Assembly (NCBI GenBank): GCA_039519185.1
Contig: CM076847.1
Span: 64,307,521-64,371,520 of the forward strand
DNA: 64,000 nucleotides
Direction: 5' to 3'
Origin: Astragalus membranaceus
Taxonomy: Eukaryota; Streptophyta; Magnoliopsida; Fabales; Fabaceae
Shown here: positions 46,416 to 57,967 of the stretch, piece by piece
Layout: every line of letters starts with the position of its first letter
How positions within the stretch are numbered: the stretch's first letter is position 1
Notes under the pieces: generated by a model
Seen by the model: the letters and a program-made list of their open reading frames with translations, nothing else
Told to the model about the DNA's origin: nothing
Database searches by the model: none
Position numbers and translations under genes: made by a program

Positions 46416-49400
46416 ATGGCTGGGAGAGGTAGAAGAAACCCACCTATTGATCCTCATCAAGAATGGATGCAGAATGTCATCGAGACTCAGCAAAAGATGA
46501 TGAATGACATGATGCTAATGCAACAACAACAGATGGCTCAGATGGCTCAAATGCAGCAGATGCATCAAATGCCTCAACCACAACCTGCTGAGCCAGTTAA
46601 TGTGCCGACACCTGAGGATCCCAACAGGGTGTATTTCCGGTTTCTGAAGATGAAACCCCCAACCTTCAAAGGAGGATCCGAGGCAATGAAAGCCCATTTC
46701 TGGATAGATGCCATGGAACGGATCTTTGATACTTTGCAATGCAATGAAGGAGAAAAGGTAATTTGTGCTGCTAACGCTCTGGACGAGGATGCTCACACTT
46801 GGTGGGTTAACGCTCGTAGAATGCTTCAAAACCAAGGAACTCCTCTTGAGTGGAGTAATTTCAAGGAATTATTTTTGAGTCATTATTTCCCCGACTCCCA
46901 AAGACTTGACAAGCAGATGGAATTTCTGAGTTTGAAACAGGGAGAGATGACAGTCGGGGAGTACGCTGCAAAATTTGAGAGGTTGTCACAGTTCTATGAA
47001 TTGGGGGCAACCGCTCCTGATGATAAGTGGAAAATGGTGATGTTTAGACAAGGTCTTAGAGGCGATGTGAATCAAGGTCTCAGTTCTTATTCCATGACCA
47101 CTTATCCTGCTTTGGTTCAACAGGCTCATTCAGCAGAGAGCGATCTGAAAAGAATGTACGCTGAGAGAAAAGATTTCTGGAAGGATAAGAGAAAGACTAG
47201 TGAGTCAACTACATCAAACCCTAGGTACAAAGGGAATTCAAGCAAAGGGAAACAGACACAGTCAAGCAACACCGTAGGATTTGGCAAGTGTGATGTGTGC
47301 AAAAAGAGTCATCGAGGAAAATGTCAAGTCGGGCCGAACCAATGCTACCTTTGCAAAGAAGTGGGTCATTATGCTAATAATTGTCCATCAAGGAAAGCTT
47401 TCTTGGAGTCCCCTGATGCTCCGAGGCAGGCTCGAGTCAACACTTTGGATGCCAAGACCATCAAGCCAGCTGATAATCTGATAAGGGGTACACGTTCTCT
47501 CTTTAATCAAACTGTTAATATTCTGTATGATTCTGGTGCTACCCACTGTTTTATCTCTGAAGCATGTGCTGAACGGTTAGGATTAGAAGTATCTCCTATA
47601 TCCGAACCAATCACCATTCGTACCGCTGCAAAAGGGCGGGTGCGAACCCAATCATTATGCCTTAACTGTCTGCTTACAATAAGAGACAGGGACTTCGTTG
47701 TTGATTTTATCTGTCTGCCTATGAGAGGAATGGAGATCGTTTTGGGAATGAATTGGATGACTTCCAATCACATTACTATTGACTGTTTCAACCGTGCAAT
47801 TAATTTTCCTCATGAAGTAGCGGAACATTCACTACCTACAGATGATGGTGTTATTTCGTTCGCTTCAGCCAACCAGTCGCTATTCCAAGGTGCAGAAGCT
47901 TTTGTTGTTATTTTGTCTGCATCAACTGAAACTGAATTGGATTTATCATCTATTCAAGTTGTTAATGAATTCTTAGATGTCTTTCCCGAGGAAGTCTCCT
48001 CTTTGCCTCCAGAACGAGAGGTAGAATTCTCTATAGATTTGGCACCTGGTGCAGGGCCAATATCCATAGCACCATATAGGATGTCTCCTCTCGAACTGAA
48101 GGAATTGAAGTCCCAACTTGAGGAATTAATTTCCAAGAAATTTATTCGACCGAGTGCTTCTCCATGGGGTGCTCCGGTATTGTTAGTCAAGAAGAAGGAC
48201 GGAAGCATGAGATTATGCATAGACTACCGTCAGCTGAATAAAATCACTATCAAGAACAAATATCCATTACCAAGGATAGATGATCTGCTTGACCAACTTC
48301 GAGGTGCTAAAGTTTTCTCCAAAATTGATCTAAGGTCAGGATACCATCAAATCAGAGTAAGAGCCTTAGACATTCCGAAGACTGCTTTTCGTACGAGGTA
48401 CGGACACTACGAGTTTGTAGTGATGCCCTTCGGATTGACTAACGCTCCAGCCGTATTCATGGATTATATGAATAGAGTATTTCATTCTTACCTAGATCAG
48501 TTTGTGGTCGTCTTTATAGATGATATCTTGGTTTACTCAAAGTCAGTCGAGGAGCATGCTCAGCATCTCCGCTTTGTCCTAGGAGTACTCCGAGAAAAGA
48601 AACTTTATGCTAAACCGTCGAAGTGTGATTTTTGGATGCCCGAGGTGAAATTCTTAGGTCATGTGATTTCCCAGGAAGGAGTTGCAGTTGATCCCAGTAA
48701 AGTGGAAGCAGTGTTGAATTGGGGACGACCAACGTCAGTGACTGAGATCAGAAGTTTTCTGGGTTTGGCAGGTTACTATAGAAGATTCATTGAAGGTTTC
48801 TCACTACTGGTACTTCCGCTTACTCGATTGACTCGCAAGGGTCAACCGTTTACTTGGGATGCCGATTGTGAAGAGTGTTTTCTTGGATTGAAAGAAAAGT
48901 TAACTTCTGCTCCGATCCTAATTCTTCCAGATCCATCATTGGGATTTCAGATTTACAGTGATGCATCTGGGAAGGGTTTGGGATGTGTTCTCATGCAGAA
49001 TCAACATGTTGTGGCCTACGCATCCAGACAGTTGAAAACTCATGAACGGAATTACCCAACTCATGACTTAGAGTTGGCGGCTATTGTGTTTGCACTAAAG
49101 ATTTGGAGACATTACCTTTACGGTTCTCGTTTCGAGGTTTTTAGTGATCACAAGAGCTTGAAATATCTATTTGACCAAAAGGAGTTGAATAACAGACAGA
49201 GAAGGTGGACTGAATTTTTGAAGGACTATGACTTCGAATTGAAATATCACCCTGGGAAAGCCAATGTGGTGGCAGATGCTCTGAGCAGGAAGTCTATCCA
49301 CACGGCAAGGTTAATGGTTCACGAGGTGGCTTTGTGGGAGTCATTCAGAGACTTGAAGCTCAAAGTGGTTAGAAAGAGGGACCGCATAGTGTTGCGGCAT

Positions 49401-50309
49401 ATACGGATAGCCAGTGTGCTAAGGGAACAAATCCGTGTAGCTCAAGGAGCTGATATGAAGTTGCAGTCTCAGAGGGGATCGCCAGATTTCACTGAGGATA
49501 GTGATGGCGTGATTTGCTTTAATGGTAGGATTTGTGTTCCCGATGATGATGACATCAAAAGGCAAGTATTGGAAGAAGCTCATAGAAGTCAGTACTCCGT
49601 ACATCCGGGATCCACCAAGATGTACCGAGACTTGAGGTTGATGTATTGGTGGCCTGGGATGAAGGTCGAGGTTGCAGAATTTGTTTCTCGGTGCTTAACT
49701 TGTCAGAAGGTTAAGGCGGAACACCGAAGACCGGGCGGTCAGTTACAACCACTGGATGTGCCAGTTTGGAAGTGGGAAGATATCTCAATGGACTTTGTCA
49801 TGGGTTTGCCGAGGTCACAGGCAGGCAATGATTCTATTTGGGTAGTAGTGGACCGATTGACAAAATCCGCTCACTTTATTCCCGTTCGCTCGACTTATAA
49901 GGTTTCCAAGTTAGCAGATGAATATGTAAGGAACATTATCAGACTGCATGGAGTCCCAACGAGCATTGTGTCAGACCGAGATCCCAAGTTTACTTCCAGG
50001 TTCTGGAGAGCATTGAATGAAGCTTTGGGAACAAGGGTGCTGGTTAGCACTGCTTATCATCCTCAGACTGATGGTCAGACGGAGAGGACTATCCAGACTC
50101 TTGAGGACATGCTTCGGGCTTGTGTGCTCGACAGTGGGAGAAAATGGGAGGATCATCTTCCGTTAGTAGAATTCTCCTACAACAACAGTTACCACTCCAG
50201 CATTGGAATGGCACCTTTTGAAGCACTTTATGGTAGGAAGTGTAGAACTCCGTTGTGTTGGTGGGAGATTGGTGAAGATAAGTTTCTGGGACCCGATATG
50301 ATTCGGTAA
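46416..50309 (+). CDS. gag-pol polyprotein of the young Tekay/Del element, ended early by a stop
   Basis: The start is set at MAGRGRRNPP (46416); an ATG at 46359 is in frame but lies closer to the primer site. Counted from 46416: gag core about residues 55-230 (WWVNARRM, HYFPDSQRLDKQMEFLSLKQGEM), zinc knuckle CYLCKEVGHYANNC near 310, protease YDSGATHCFI near 370. The reverse transcriptase follows (CIDYRQLNK near 600, FIDDILVYS near 699). Next come RNase H (YSDASGKGLG near 845), the integrase zinc finger (CLTCQK near 1092) and the catalytic core (YHPQTDGQTERT near 1212). A TAA at 50307-50309 ends the frame after GPDMIR, before the integrase C-terminal domain; related elements have a sense codon there. 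Everything upstream is open. Confidence 0.93.
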   Translation: MAGRGRRNPPIDPHQEWMQNVIETQQKMMNDMMLMQQQQMAQMAQMQQMHQMPQPQPAEPVNVPTPEDPNRVYFRFLKMKPPTFKGGSEAMKAHFWIDAMERIFDTLQCNEGEKVICAANALDEDAHTWWVNARRMLQNQGTPLEWSNFKELFLSHYFPDSQRLDKQMEFLSLKQGEMTVGEYAAKFERLSQFYELGATAPDDKWKMVMFRQGLRGDVNQGLSSYSMTTYPALVQQAHSAESDLKRMYAERKDFWKDKRKTSESTTSNPRYKGNSSKGKQTQSSNTVGFGKCDVCKKSHRGKCQVGPNQCYLCKEVGHYANNCPSRKAFLESPDAPRQARVNTLDAKTIKPADNLIRGTRSLFNQTVNILYDSGATHCFISEACAERLGLEVSPISEPITIRTAAKGRVRTQSLCLNCLLTIRDRDFVVDFICLPMRGMEIVLGMNWMTSNHITIDCFNRAINFPHEVAEHSLPTDDGVISFASANQSLFQGAEAFVVILSASTETELDLSSIQVVNEFLDVFPEEVSSLPPEREVEFSIDLAPGAGPISIAPYRMSPLELKELKSQLEELISKKFIRPSASPWGAPVLLVKKKDGSMRLCIDYRQLNKITIKNKYPLPRIDDLLDQLRGAKVFSKIDLRSGYHQIRVRALDIPKTAFRTRYGHYEFVVMPFGLTNAPAVFMDYMNRVFHSYLDQFVVVFIDDILVYSKSVEEHAQHLRFVLGVLREKKLYAKPSKCDFWMPEVKFLGHVISQEGVAVDPSKVEAVLNWGRPTSVTEIRSFLGLAGYYRRFIEGFSLLVLPLTRLTRKGQPFTWDADCEECFLGLKEKLTSAPILILPDPSLGFQIYSDASGKGLGCVLMQNQHVVAYASRQLKTHERNYPTHDLELAAIVFALKIWRHYLYGSRFEVFSDHKSLKYLFDQKELNNRQRRWTEFLKDYDFELKYHPGKANVVADALSRKSIHTARLMVHEVALWESFRDLKLKVVRKRDRIVLRHIRIASVLREQIRVAQGADMKLQSQRGSPDFTEDSDGVICFNGRICVPDDDDIKRQVLEEAHRSQYSVHPGSTKMYRDLRLMYWWPGMKVEVAEFVSRCLTCQKVKAEHRRPGGQLQPLDVPVWKWEDISMDFVMGLPRSQAGNDSIWVVVDRLTKSAHFIPVRSTYKVSKLADEYVRNIIRLHGVPTSIVSDRDPKFTSRFWRALNEALGTRVLVSTAYHPQTDGQTERTIQTLEDMLRACVLDSGRKWEDHLPLVEFSYNNSYHSSIGMAPFEALYGRKCRTPLCWWEIGEDKFLGPDMIR

Positions 50310-50829
50310 ACTACTGAGAAGATCCAGTTAATTCGAGAAAGGATGAAGGTTGCTCAGAGTCGGCAAAAGAGCTACGCTGACAACCGAAGGAGACCGTTGG
50401 AGTTTGAGGTTGGTGATCATGTGTTCTTGAAAGTTTCTCCAACCATAGGCACTGGAAGAGCCTTGCGAGCGAAGAAGCTCAGTCCTCGATATGTTGGACC
50501 TTTCCAAATCATCGAGCGGATTGGGCCAGTTGCCTATCGCCTCGCTTTGTCTCCAGGCTCTATCAAACCTCCATGATGTGTTCCACGTGTCACAGTTGAG
50601 GAAGTATGTTCCCGATCTGCATCAACCGTTGAGTGTTGATACAATTGACCTGCGACCAGATTTGTCATTTCAACCTTACCCTAGCTACATCTTGGAGCGT
50701 GGCGAGAAGACGCTACGGTCAAGAACTATTCCTATTGTCAAAGTGGTCTGGGATGGATTCTCAATCGAGGAGGCTACCTGGGAGCTGGAAGATGACATAC
50801 GGGCTCGATATCCATATCTCTTCAATTGA
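50310..50829 (+). pseudogene. pol C-terminal part (integrase end and chromodomain), frameshifted
   Basis: After the TAA the same frame continues TTEKIQLIRERMK through a conserved integrase tail (VGPFQIIERIGPVAYRLAL). It breaks near 50550-50562, where one extra base relative to the related element at 1-1975 shifts the frame. The second frame holds NLHDVFHVSQLRKYVPD and a chromodomain-like end (VKVVWDGFSIEEATWELEDD) with a TGA at 50827-50829. The two lesions remove targeting and DNA-binding parts of integrase. Confidence 0.88.
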
Positions 50830-50879
50830 GGTACGTCTTGTCAATTTTGAGGACAAAATTTTTTAAAAGTTGGGGTGAT

Positions 50880-53430
50880 TGTAACATCCCGAATTTTTAA
50901 AGACTCGTACTATTATACCTAAGACCGATTAATTATTTGTGGGAATAATTGGTCGTGTCTCGGGGATTTGTATGTCGGGAAATTTATCAAGAAAACCTAT
51001 TCTCCATTAAAGGGTGGCCTATTCATGGTTAAATGAGGAATTGAGGCCGAAGGGCAAATCTGTCTTTTCACACCCCCTAGTTATTAAAATAAAATCGTGA
51101 AGGTTATAATTAATTACGAGTCGAAAGAATTGAGGAATTACAAATCGGAACCGGACTAATCGAGAAAGTTTTGTGCCGATGAGAAATTTCGACACCTAAA
51201 CTATCATTTTAGGGGCCAAGGGCAAAATGGTCTTTTCACCATCATTTAAAAATCCCCCTCAGCCCATACACACCTGGACCCTCCCTCACCCTCTCACTTA
51301 TCAATTGATCAGCTGAAGGAGAGAAAGAAATAGGAAGGGAGAAAGAAGAGGGAGGCGAAGGGAGAAGGAGAAGGAGAGGCTACCACCATCATCATTCCCT
51401 CTTGCATGTAAGCTTTCTTCACACCCTTCTCTCTCATTTTTCATCCTCTTTTCATTGGTACCACTTTCAGAAGCTAACTCCCCTTAGATCATCCACTACC
51501 ATGTTCAACCCCCCTTGAAGCTCCAAGAGAAATAATGGAGTTTTGAACCTTGATGGTGTTGCATGTCATGTTGTAGTTGTGGAAAGTGGAGTATCAAGCT
51601 TGCATTTTCGATTTGGAGGAGTGATGAAGACTAGGTTGCTGTTTCAGTCGCTCTAGTGGTGGAGGTTGCCGTTTTGGAAATCGGTTCGAGCTCTAGCGGG
51701 GATCGTTCGTGTACTTTCGTTTCGGTGCCTTCGCTTTCGACTCGACTCTCGAATTTCGGTATCACGGGTGAGTTCTACTCACGGATTAGGGACATTTTCA
51801 TGAATTCTGGAAACTGCATTTGTTTCAAACAATAAGGCAACCATTCCGTTTTCGAAGGACTTAGAATCGAAAAGCGTTTTTGAGTCAAAACGGTATTTTA
51901 CGGTTTAATGAGATTTTGTTCAAATCATTGAAACGAAATGAATTGTGTACTACTGGAAATATATATATATGTTCTGGAAATTTTGAGTTTCAGGTGATCG
52001 GAATTAGGAATCGAATTCGGGCGGAAACGGAAAGCGGAATTGAGAAATAAGCGGAATTGTGTAACAGACACAGGTCGCACGGACCGTGCGCCCCTGGGCA
52101 CGGACCGCGCGCCTGCTACGGGTTGGTCCTGATAAAAATAAAACGGGACGCACGGGTCGTGCGCCCCTGGGCACGGACCGTGCGCTCCTTTCGGTTTGGC
52201 TGGGTGATTTTAATAAATCACGCACGGGTCGTGCGCCCCTGGGCACGGATCGTGCGTGAGCTTCTGTCACCGCTTCCCGATTTCTCATTCCGGAGCTCCG
52301 TTTGATCCCGAACCTTTTCTAATCTCTTTCTCAATCATTTAAAATGAAGTTGCCTTATTAAAAACCGTATTTTGAGCTTGTTCAACTCATGTTTTTGAAA
52401 AAGAGTTTCGAAAGCACATTTAATTGAAAAACCGAAACCCTAGGATACGTGTGGGTACACTGATTGAATATATATGTTTATATATGTCAAATGAAAATGA
52501 TTATAATGCCGGAGGTCTAACTTATGAATTCCTCAAAACGGGTTATAGATCGATATGGATATTGTTTATCCAATTGTTATGTAATTGATCCATGTGGTGA
52601 TCGAAAGATATAAATTATCTAACTCTCGAGAATTTGATGCATATTGTCATATGTATTGCGTTGGGTGACGACCCGACAAGTAGCATACTAGGGAGGGTAG
52701 TCATGACCCCTTACCTAGGCCCTGTATACGTTTTGGCGTGGTCAATTCGTGGGTTATCGGGATTCGTAGTCGTTGTACAGCCGATTTATGCTAAACTAAA
52801 ATGAAAACACGATTTGCCGGGATTCGTAGTCGTTGCACAGTCGGCATTTCGTTTTATAGCTTATGATTCGGGATTCGTAGTCGTTGTACAGCCGTTTCAT
52901 GATAAGCTAAGATAAGAACACGATTTGCTTGGCATTTCGACTAATAAATAAGACATTGTTATGTCAGATTTGATAACGGTTTAATGAATTGAACCGAGTG
53001 TCAGTGAGGGGGCACGGTAGGACTCACTGAGATAATGTTATCTCACCCAATCCATATTTGTTGTTTTTCAGAGAAGCAGGGAAAAAGGAAGGCTATTGTG
53101 CACGAGTAGTTGGTATACTCTTGGAGGTGCCGAAGACTTAGTCGTTGGATCCTTTGTTCTTTTGTTGTCTTATTGGTTGTATAAACTTGTATTGATTATG
53201 AGTTATATGAACCGTTTTGTGTTTCTGTTTGGTATTTGGACTTGGATATTGTAATCCATTCGGTGTGTAACCGATAAACTTCTATTTGATGAAGTGATGT
53301 TATTCCGATTATGTTTTTATTTCGGAAAAATTTTGTATGTCCAATATTTAAACAGGAACTGTGTCCTCTGAATTTTCCGCATTTGTGCACTCTTGGTGTC
53401 TCTACATGTTAGAAATACCGGGGTGTTACA
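50880..53430 (+). repeat. 3' LTR of the young Tekay/Del element
   Basis: It is 2551 bp long and nearly identical to the 5' LTR. Differences seen are single bases (for example GACCGATT for GAACGATT, GGACCGCGCGCC for GGACCGTGCGCC) and a 2-bp gap near 51982. It is followed by ACGAG and the Ogre integrase. Confidence 0.93.
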
Positions 53431-53435
53431 ACGAG

Positions 53436-56400
53436 CATCTTCTTGGTGTGGTAGTAATCTCTTCAAAACCAGGTCTCCAGGTTGAAACTCTCTTGGGCGA
53501 ACTTTCTTGTTGAAGGCTCTGGCCATACGACTTTGGTATAACTGCCCATGACAAATAGCTGCCAATCTCTTTTCCTCAATCATATTCAACTGTTCAAATC
53601 GCGCTTTTATCCATTCTGACTCTTCCAGATCTGCCTCCATTAAAACCCTCAAGGATGGTATTTCAACTTCAATAGGGGACACGGCTTCCATTCCATACAC
53701 CAAAGAAAATGGCGTTGCTCCAATGCTGGATCGTACGTTAGTGCGATAAGCGTGTAGAGCGTAGGGTAACATCTCATGCCAATCCTTGTAATTAACCACC
53801 ATCTTAGCGATGATTTTCTTGATGTTCTTATTTGCTGCTTCCACTGCACCATTCATTAGGGGTCTATATGGAGTTGAATTGTGGTGCTTGATCATGAAGT
53901 TTTCGCATAGTCTTTGTATCTCAGTGCCATTGAGGTTAGGAGCATTGTCTAGGATTATCCTTTCAGGGATCCCATATCGGCAGATGATGTCTCTTTTCAG
54001 GAACTAGGCAAACACCTTCTGGGAGATACTAGCATATGAGGATGCTTCTACCCACTTGGTGAAATAGTCAATTGCTACTAATATGAACCGATGCCCATTT
54101 GATGCTTTCGGATTAATCGGTCCAATCACGTCAATCCCCCACATGGAAAACGGCCAAGGACTCGTTAGGTTATGTAGTGGAAATGGAGGTGCATTGATCC
54201 TGTCAGCGTACAACTGACACTTGAGACATTTTCTTACATGTGCTATGCAATCTGCTTCCATGGTGGTCCAGTAAAAACCACTTCTCATGACTTTACGGGC
54301 CATCATATGTCCATTTGCGTGTGTTCCACAGATCCCTTCGTGTACTTCAATCATGATTCTTCGGGCCTCTCGAGCATCTACGCATCTCAACAAAGTCCCA
54401 TCTTGACTTCGCTTGTAGTGTATTTCACCACTCAAAAAGAAATTCAATGATAGCTTTCTAATTGTTTTCTTGTTCACTTCACTTGCCCCTGTTGGGTACT
54501 CTCCTTGTTGAATGTATCGCTTTATGTCACAGAACCATGGTTCCTTGTATGGCTCTTCTTCTTCCATGTTAGCACACTAAGCCTGTTCATCCTTGACTTC
54601 TATACAGATAGGTTGGACCTCAGCATTGACATTCAGTTTAAACATCGCTGCCAAGGTAGCTAAAGCATCAGCAAATTGGTTCTTATCTCGCGCCAGATGA
54701 GTGAATGTTACCTCTTTGAAATTTTCCACCAGCTGGGTTAGATGTTTTTGATAAGGTACTAACTTTGAGTCCTTGGTTTGCCATTCGCCTTTTACCTGGT
54801 AAATGATGAGTGCCGAATCTCCGAACACATCTAATCTTTTCACACCAAGATCAATTGCAACCTGTAGCCCATTTGCACATGCCTCATACTCGACAATGTT
54901 GTTGGTGCATTCGAAACTCAACTTGATGGCCACGGGGTATTGCTTTCCCTCTGGTGAAATTACCACCGCCCCAACACCGTTTCCATACATATTAACTGCT
55001 CCGTCAAAGTACATTCTCCATGCATCTTTTGGTCCTTCCTCTTTCTACAGTTGCCATTATTCCTCTTCATCAGTTGCCATTATTCCTAGTGGATCAAATC
55101 GTGAAATCAAACAAGTAGTGTAGTACAACATGTATTGGCGAAGTCTTCTGGAGGTCCAGACTAGGGCACAACATGTCTTTTCAATTGCCATGTAGCGGGT
55201 TTGGCAGTCATTGAATTTTTTACTCAAATAGTAGATGGCTTGCTCTTTCCCCGATGTATCATGCTGCCCCAGCATTGCCCCCATGGATGATGGCAACATG
55301 GTCAAGTACAAGATCAATGGTCTCCCTGGCGTTGGGGGTGCCAAAACAGGAGGGTTTGACAAGTAATCTTTTATTTTATCGAAAGCTTCTTGACACTTCT
55401 CATCCCATTTACCTGGTTGGTTCTTCCTTAATAACTTGAATATCGGTTCACACGTACTAGTCAAATTGGCAATGAACCTTGCAATGTAATTGAGTCTCCC
55501 CAAAAAGCTTCTTACTTCACGTTCGCTTTTGGGGGCAGGCATCTCCTGAATAGACTTTATCTTGTCAGGGTCCACCCTTATACCGTCCCTACTTACGATA
55601 AATCCGAGTAACTTCCCTGAGGATGCCCCAAAGACACACTTATTGGGGTTCCATCGCACCTTATATTTCCTGAGCCTTTCAAATAACTTCTGCAGCACTG
55701 CCACGTGACTTTCTTTCTTTTGAGATTTTGCCACCATGTCATCTACATACACCTCGATCTCTTTATGCATCATATCATGGAAAAGTGCGACCATGGCATG
55801 CTGGTAGGTTGCCCCAGCGTTTTTCAAACCGAAAGGCATTACCCTATAACAGAAGGCTCCCCATGGAGTAATGAATGTCGTCTTTTCTTTGTCCTCAACA
55901 TTCATGGGGATTTGGTTATATCCAGAGTAACCATCCATGAGGGAGAATATGTGATTCTTGGCAGTATTGTCAACAAGTAAATCGATATGTGGAAGAGGAA
56001 AGTCATCCTTTGGACTGGCCTGGTTTAGATCTCGGTAATCCACACACATCCTAACTTTCCCATCCTTCTTAGGCACTGGAACAATGTTAGCTACCCATTC
56101 TGGATGTACCGAGACTTCTAAGAACCCCGCTTCCCATTGTTTGGTCACTTCCTCCTTGATTTTCAAAGACATATCCGGGTGCATCTTTCTCAACTTTTGT
56201 TTCTTTGGCTTCACATCCGGAAAGAGAGGAATGTTATGTGCTGCTATTTTTGGATCGATCCCGGGCATATCTTTGTAAGACCATGCAAAAACATCAAGAT
56301 ATTCCTTAAACAATGTGATCATCTCTTCCCGTTCAGGGTTGTCTACCAATCTCAACTCCTTCTTACCCTCTTCGGTCCCTATATTGATCATTTCCACCGT

Positions 56401-56575
56401 CTCATCGTTCAAACCAAACTCCTTTTCAGTGCGCCCAAGAAGTTTAGAGAGTCTATCAACTGCTTCATCGTCTTCTTCCGACTCAACATAGTCTTCACCA
56501 AAAGTCGCAAGGGGATCAGATGATAGGTTCTCAACATTCTCATAATGAGGCAAAACTCCAGCGAAATTGTGATCC
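53436..56575 (-). pseudogene. Ogre pol: reverse transcriptase, RNase H, integrase (second exon), with in-frame stops
   Basis: The frame opens after the predicted intron with DHNFAGVL. It covers reverse transcriptase (MCVDYRDLNQASPKDDFPLP, FSLMDGYSGYNQI, YVDDMV, about 56150-55600), then a decayed connection and RNase H (MYFDGAVNMYGNGVGAVV, VEYEACANGLQVAIDLG, FADALATLA). Integrase follows, with its zinc finger HANGHMMARKVMRSGFYW ... CLKCQ and core residues in GIDVIGP, LDNAPN and NGAVEAANK. Stops interrupt it at about 55057, 54577 and 54004, all in one frame. A direct repeat CAGTTGCCATTATTCCT (55048 and 55071) lies at the first stop, where part of the RT-RNase H connection is missing. The gene resumes at 43725 beyond the nested element. 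Confidence 0.9.
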
Positions 56576-56811
56576 CTGGAGAGTAGTTAACGAGGTTGGA
56601 GGGGAATAACAACAATAAATGACGATAGAAAGACCGAAAAATGAAAATAAAAGGAAATGGGAAAGAAGGGGAGATAGAGCGCGGAAATGCAAAATATAAC
56701 AACACAAATGGGTAGAAATGCATGCAAATTCATTTAATTCTTGTCTCAAGCAAAATAACAAAAAGTCTTATAGCCTTAATTGGCTAAAACATCAAAATGA
56801 AAGACGATTAC
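56576..56811 (-). other. Predicted intron between protease and reverse transcriptase of the Ogre element
   Basis: On the minus strand a donor GTAATC starts at 56811 and an acceptor TCTCCAG ends at 56576 (236 nt). Joining AT to GGATCAC restores one frame from VVTF into DHNFAGVLPHYE, while unspliced RNA reaches TAA at once. The interior is T-rich on the minus strand and has no domain. Ogre elements are known for an intron at this place. Confidence 0.78.
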
Positions 56812-57967
56812 ATGAAAGTAACAACATCAACAACTGGTTCGGCTTGCCAATTGCCCAGTGACTCTTGACTGATGCAAGGGAGAATAACGCCACAGGTTCC
56901 CGAACCATATTGTTCCATCATGTTGATCACAAGGCGGTGCATAGTGCCAACTGTATCTTCAGGTGCAAGCACTTCTGCTGGCGCTGGGAAAGTCTCGCTC
57001 AAATGTGGAATCAACTGAATCCTCTCTTTACCCGTTGTTAGCTTCTTGGACTTCGTCTCGAGGTTCCCCTCATAGCCAATTCCCATAGTATCTGACTTTT
57101 GCTTCACGGGTATGGGAGTGCAAGCTCCTTGTAGGTGACGACCTAAGCCTTTTCCTTCTTCATAGCCATTTTTTGTCATTATTTGGGTCACTACTTGATT
57201 CACACAGCGCCTCGACGAAGTTCCTACAGTAACCTCGGGTTTATCAACCTCAAAACTGTGGCACATATTGGTTACTTCTTCTTCAGCATTGTCCACATAG
57301 GGTAGAGACATAGGTTTTGAGACCAACATCTCCTCTTCCCCACGGATCGTGATGATGTTTCTATTCTCAACTAACTTGACCCTCTGGTGGAAAGTAGAAG
57401 GTACTGCCCCAGCTTCGTGAATCCATGGCCGCCCCAATAGCATGGTGTATGCCGAATCGATAACCATGACTTGGAACAGCACACGGAAGACACTTGGGCC
57501 AATCTCCAATGGGAGCACTACTTCACCCAGGACACTCCTTTTAGATCCATCGAAAGCTCGGACCATCAAGGTTTGAGGAATCAAATCTCGCTCCCCAATC
57601 CTAATGCAGTTAAGGTAGTCATAGGAAGGACATTAAGGGCTGATCCACCATCAATTAGTACTTTGGCTATCACGAATTCTCGACACTTTAAAGTGATGTG
57701 CAGTCCCCGATGTTCTCCCCTGGCTTGAGGGCGTACCTCATTCTCAGAAAATGTGATCAGGTTTACTCGCTGCATTGGATCTACCATATTGACCACAGTT
57801 TGGAGAGTCACATCAGGTTTCACAAAAGCTTCATCCAATGTCCTCAACAAGGCCTTCCTATGTATCTCAGAAGAGAGGATGAGAGCAAGCAACGAGATCC
57901 GAGCTGGAGTCTTTTTTAATTGATCAGTCACATCATACTCACTCTGCTTCATGATTTTCAGGAACTC
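56812..57967 (-). pseudogene. Ogre protease and G-patch region (end of first exon), frameshifted
   Basis: The first frame (57952-57581) has the protease active-site region VLIDGGSALNVLPMTTL. A frameshift near 57581-57600 leads to the second frame (57584-56812) with MLLGRPWIHEAGAVPST, the usual protease end of Tat elements. It also carries a glycine-rich G-patch-like stretch (KNGYEEGKGLGRHLQG, near 57160-57115). It ends at the predicted donor site. A TAA at 57968 separates it from gag in the same frame. Confidence 0.83.

Larger units (their letters stand above)
43726..53430 (+). mobile_element. Young, nearly complete Tekay/Del-type Ty3/gypsy chromovirus (9705 bp)
   Basis: It has two almost identical LTRs (43726-46278 and 50880-53430) and target duplications ACGAG at 43721-43725 and 53431-53435. 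It also has a tRNA-iMet primer site, one long gag-pol frame and a purine-rich tract before the 3' LTR. About five differences between the LTRs were noticed by eye over 2.55 kb, so insertion is recent. It lies inside the integrase of the older Ogre-type element, in opposite orientation. Confidence 0.95.
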
